The translations under genes were made by a program, and so were the position numbers. Under the pieces are notes generated by a model. That model was not told where the DNA came from, did not search any database, and saw only the letters and a program-made list of their open reading frames with translations. Shown one piece after another: positions 46,227-48,558 of a stretch of DNA of 48,558 bases. Source of the DNA: a virus; the IMG/VR virus record IMGVR_UViG_3300048928_000075, positions 1 to 48,558 of that record. The stretch is one strand, 5' to 3'. The first letter of the stretch is position 1. Each line of letters starts with the position of its first letter.

Positions 46227-46254
46227 GAAAAGGACCGGGCACGAATGCCCGGCC
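46227..46254 (-). terminator. Rho-independent terminator
   Basis: CCGGGCA and TGCCCGG form a 7-bp stem with loop CGAA, followed on the minus strand by CCTTTT. It lies between gene 46315-47190 and the HNH gene, so it may reduce expression of the downstream replication genes. Confidence 0.62.
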
Positions 46255-46314
46255 AAGGTGAGAGAGGATCGCCGCCTAAGCAGCGCCTCACTCTACCCTG
46301 TCGAGTGCGTCGGA

Positions 46315-47190
46315 TCAACGACGCGTGCGACGACGTGGTGCTGCTTCTTCACCTGCCGACTGGCTGGCGCGCTCATTGGCGAGGTCAGCCATTGCGCCGT
46401 CCAGCGCAGCGCGCCGGTCAGCCTCGGTGATTTCCGTCTGGCTGGCAGCACGTGTTGGTTCACGTGTGGTGCCAGACGTGCGGCCTGCTTCACCGCCCCG
46501 GCTGCGGACCTGCTCGGCCTGCGCCTGCTCGGTCGTGGTGTCGCTGTCTGGGGTATCAGTGCCGCCGATAGGAGCCTTGATGTTTTCGTCAAGGGGCACC
46601 CAGTCGACGATCTCGAACTCCGGCACGTAGGTCTTGCCGTAGGTCTTGTGCTGGTAGCTGGAACTACCCATGATGACGACCGGGACCGGGTTGCCCTCGT
46701 CCGTCTCAAGCTGCTTCAGGATGGCTTCGATCAGCTTGGCGACGGCATTCATGCCGCCTACCGATGTAGTGTTGTACTGCACCTGTACGCCGGTATCTTC
46801 CAGCGTCAGGCACTGGAGCTGAAGCGAGAGCTGCTGGTCCCAGCGGCATGCCTCGCCGTTTTCGTCCTTGACGTCCTGAAGCGTGCCACGGTCAGGCAGC
46901 GGCACGAATGCCGGGACCATGACCTCGCCCATCTTTTCATTGGCTTTCTTCTTGTAGTCCGTCCATGCGCAGAAGCCATGCTTCAGAGACAGCGGGTTAA
47001 TGGCCCACTCGCTCTTGTCTTCGACTTCCACGTTCTCGGCACCGTACACCCACGAGCCGTCCTTCAACAGGCGCAGGTACGGGTCGGAGCCTGTCGTTGC
47101 AATTGTCTGCACGACATTGGTCAAACCAGCTTTGAGATTGGAAAGGGCGGCGACGGCAGAGCTGCCGGTGCGACGTGTAACTTCGTTCAT
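46315..47190 (-). CDS. Hypothetical protein, possible ssDNA-binding or recombination protein
   Basis: The protein is 291 aa from ATG 47190. Residues about 10-200 form one domain with ALSNLKAGLTNVVQTI, GSWVYGAENVEVEDKSEWAINP, SLQLQCL, YNTTSVGGMNAV and SYQHKTYGKTYVPEFEIVDWV. I have seen this pattern in phage proteins adjacent to DUF2800-type nucleases. The C-terminal 90 residues are disordered and end in RRRTRR. In related modules the gene after the nuclease encodes a single-strand binding protein, so that role is possible here, but no OB-fold motif is evident. Confidence 0.6.
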   Translation of the reverse strand: MNEVTRRTGSSAVAALSNLKAGLTNVVQTIATTGSDPYLRLLKDGSWVYGAENVEVEDKSEWAINPLSLKHGFCAWTDYKKKANEKMGEVMVPAFVPLPDRGTLQDVKDENGEACRWDQQLSLQLQCLTLEDTGVQVQYNTTSVGGMNAVAKLIEAILKQLETDEGNPVPVVIMGSSSYQHKTYGKTYVPEFEIVDWVPLDENIKAPIGGTDTPDSDTTTEQAQAEQVRSRGGEAGRTSGTTREPTRAASQTEITEADRRAALDGAMADLANERASQSAGEEAAPRRRTRR

Positions 47191-47237
47191 TTTAGTTTCG
47201 CTTTTCTGTTTAGCGTTACTGTTTCTGGTTCCTGTTC

Positions 47238-47268
47238 CCCGCCCGGTCGAGGGATCGAACCGGGCGGG
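47238..47268 (-). other. Strong G+C-rich hairpin in the early operon
   Basis: CCCGCCCGGT and ACCGGGCGGG form a 10-bp perfect stem with further pairing in the 11-base loop. It is the 88-bp gap between the nuclease stop and gene 46315-47190. There is no T-run, so it is more likely an RNA processing or stability element than a terminator. The minus strand reads GGTTCGATCC, like a tRNA T-arm, but no tRNA can be folded around it. Confidence 0.55.
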
Positions 47269-47278
47269 TCTTCTCGCA

Positions 47279-48558
47279 TCACTTCGACTGAAGCGCTGCA
47301 AGTTTGGAGGCAAGCCCGGCAACCAGCACAGGTGTCGCATGGACCTCTGGGCGGTTGTCGTCGAAGCGTGCCAGTGTCGTGCCGCTTGACGCGGTAACGG
47401 TAAACTCGGCGATCTGGCGGCGGGCTTCAGCCGTGCGCGCCTTCTTCGTCGGAAATTCTTTCTTGTCGATATGAGGCTCCAGTGCGATGCCTAGTTGAGC
47501 GGGCGACTTCACTGGGGCAGGCTCTCTCGTCTCGTCTTCAGGAAGACCGAGGCCGACAGCATGACGAACTGCGCCTGCTTCGTCAACATATTTTTCGGTG
47601 CCTTTTTTCGGCACGAGCTTCCACTCGCGCTCGCCCTGCTCGTTCAGGATCTGGCCGCCGTCTTCAAGGTGCTGGTGCGCCTGCGCATAGATCACCTTGA
47701 TCGCACTGTCGGCGATCTCTGCGATCTCCAGCAGCAGCGCCATGTGCGTCGGCCAGTCGAAGGCAGCGACGCCTTCAGGCTGGGCCTTGATGAGCGCGCC
47801 GAGTTTCGCGGCGCTGATCAGCGGCCCGTTGTGCGCCGAGCAGACAGACTTGCACGCGGCGAACTTGCACCAAGGACCGATGCGCGGCTCTTGGTCGAGC
47901 AGCTTGTTCTTTTCGATGGCGTCGACCAGCACGAGCCGGAACTCCTCCAGCCCCTGCACGTCGGTCTCGTGCTTGGTGATGGGCTTGCCAGTGCGCACGC
48001 GAGGCTGGACGATGTAGAGGTCGACAGGCCAGTCGGTCGCGTCCTCGAACATGTGAGGCAGCGTTTCCTTGGCGGCCCGGCCATAGTACAGGAGCTGGCT
48101 GTTGCCCCGGACGCTGCCGTCTTCTTCGATGTACTCGGCAGAGACCGCGACACCTTCGCCGAACTTCCAGTCGACGATGCCAGACCGCTTGTCCGTGCGG
48201 AAGATAAAGTCAGACGTGCCGAACGCGCCGGGTATGCCGGGCATCGCGCATTGGGTTTCCAGCTCGAAAATGAACTCACCTTCGTCGGCCAGCTCGTCGA
48301 TCAGACTTTCGATGAAGTCCATGCAGGGGATGATCGCGTTGTCGACCAGCGCCTGCGTCATCACATATGGCGGGTCGCCGAACTCGCGGCCTATGATCTT
48401 TTCTTCGAGGTCTTCCTCGAAGATGTTTTCCTGCATGATGTATTCCATGCAGGCATGCAGCGCGCTTCCTTCGTCGGCCCAGTCGGATGACTTGTTCTTC
48501 AGGTTCTCTGGAACCTTCTGCTCCAGCCGGTACGAAGCATGGCAGCCGATGCGGCGGT
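47279..48558 (-). CDS. DUF2800-type RecB-like nuclease, main part (gene cut by window ends)
   Basis: This is the 3' part of the 454-aa gene that begins at position 212 (minus). In full-length numbering the nuclease core shows GTSD145-F-x-F and IVD158-W-K160-F-G, the D...D-x-K signature of PD-(D/E)XK nucleases. A Cys group C259-x4-C-x3-C268 (WCKFAACKSVC) resembles the iron-sulphur-type cluster of RecB/Cas4-like members. It probably acts as an exonuclease in recombination or replication. Reading only from 48448 would miss the conserved N-terminal PSAH and ADEGSALH segments. Confidence 0.85.
   Translation of the reverse strand, partial: RRIGCHASYRLEQKVPENLKNKSSDWADEGSALHACMEYIMQENIFEEDLEEKIIGREFGDPPYVMTQALVDNAIIPCMDFIESLIDELADEGEFIFELETQCAMPGIPGAFGTSDFIFRTDKRSGIVDWKFGEGVAVSAEYIEEDGSVRGNSQLLYYGRAAKETLPHMFEDATDWPVDLYIVQPRVRTGKPITKHETDVQGLEEFRLVLVDAIEKNKLLDQEPRIGPWCKFAACKSVCSAHNGPLISAAKLGALIKAQPEGVAAFDWPTHMALLLEIAEIADSAIKVIYAQAHQHLEDGGQILNEQGEREWKLVPKKGTEKYVDEAGAVRHAVGLGLPEDETREPAPVKSPAQLGIALEPHIDKKEFPTKKARTAEARRQIAEFTVTASSGTTLARFDDNRPEVHATPVLVAGLASKLAALQSK
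48432..48558. repeat. Terminal 127-bp direct repeat, right copy (circular closure)
   Basis: This is identical to positions 1-127. The nuclease reading frame continues through this copy and then into position 128, which is the evidence that the two ends join. Confidence 0.93.

Noticed and set aside
47238-47268. Possible tRNA gene because of GGTTCGATCC on the minus strand
   Set aside because: No acceptor stem, D-arm or anticodon arm can be placed around it; the sequence folds as a simple long hairpin.

Overview
The window is one complete, circularly closed genome unit of a tailed phage with a short T7-like tail (podovirus). Its first 127 bases recur exactly as its last 127 bases, so the real unit is about 48,431 bp. 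One nuclease gene is cut by the arbitrary ends. G+C is roughly 60% by eye. Two genes resemble alphaproteobacterial chromosome and cell-cycle factors (GapR-like and GcrA-like), and on reading both strands I found no GANTC, the site of the alphaproteobacterial methylase CcrM. The host is therefore probably an alphaproteobacterium. I see no integrase, no tRNA gene, no CRISPR array and no single-subunit RNA polymerase. Transcription is probably by the host enzyme, which agrees with recognisable sigma70-type promoters.

Layout. (i) 460-518 is a divergent control region with three AGTAC boxes 11 bp apart. To its right run three plus-strand genes (VRR-NUC nuclease, SNF2-type helicase, unknown), then a terminator and a small unknown gene. 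To its left the minus-strand early/replication block starts with a ribbon-helix-helix protein and continues across the circular junction. (ii) 31,981-48,558 (minus) is replication and host control: a RecB-like DUF2800 nuclease, a putative ssDNA-handling protein, three HNH endonucleases, a family A DNA polymerase split into two genes 6.2 kb apart, GapR-like and GcrA-like proteins, a MazG-like (DUF550) dNTP pyrophosphohydrolase, a winged-helix protein, many small unknowns, and a primase-polymerase/helicase. Two nearly identical palindromes lie inside two sigma70-like promoters here (40,278 and 42,893). (iii) 22,227-31,149 (minus) is packaging and head: TerS, TerL, portal, scaffold, major capsid protein. 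(iv) 2,964-21,965 (minus) is tail, ejection and lysis: tail tubular A and B, three internal/ejected proteins (one with lytic transglycosylase plus M15 peptidase, one of 2231 aa with polyvalent-type domains), tail fibre, an alpha/beta hydrolase, GH19-type endolysin, two overlapping spanins and an XhlA-like membrane protein.

The packaging/head module is flanked by two related AT-rich non-coding regions (21,966-22,226 and 31,715-31,983). They carry 14 exact copies of the octamer TGAGTACC in both orientations plus a shared core of about 130 bp. The octamer contains the same AGTAC core as the boxes beside the ribbon-helix-helix gene, which suggests one DNA-binding protein for all three loci. The most unusual points are the absence of GANTC together with GapR/GcrA-like genes, the octamer arrays, the split polymerase and the paired palindromic promoters. 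All functional calls are from reading the sequence. No database search was run.
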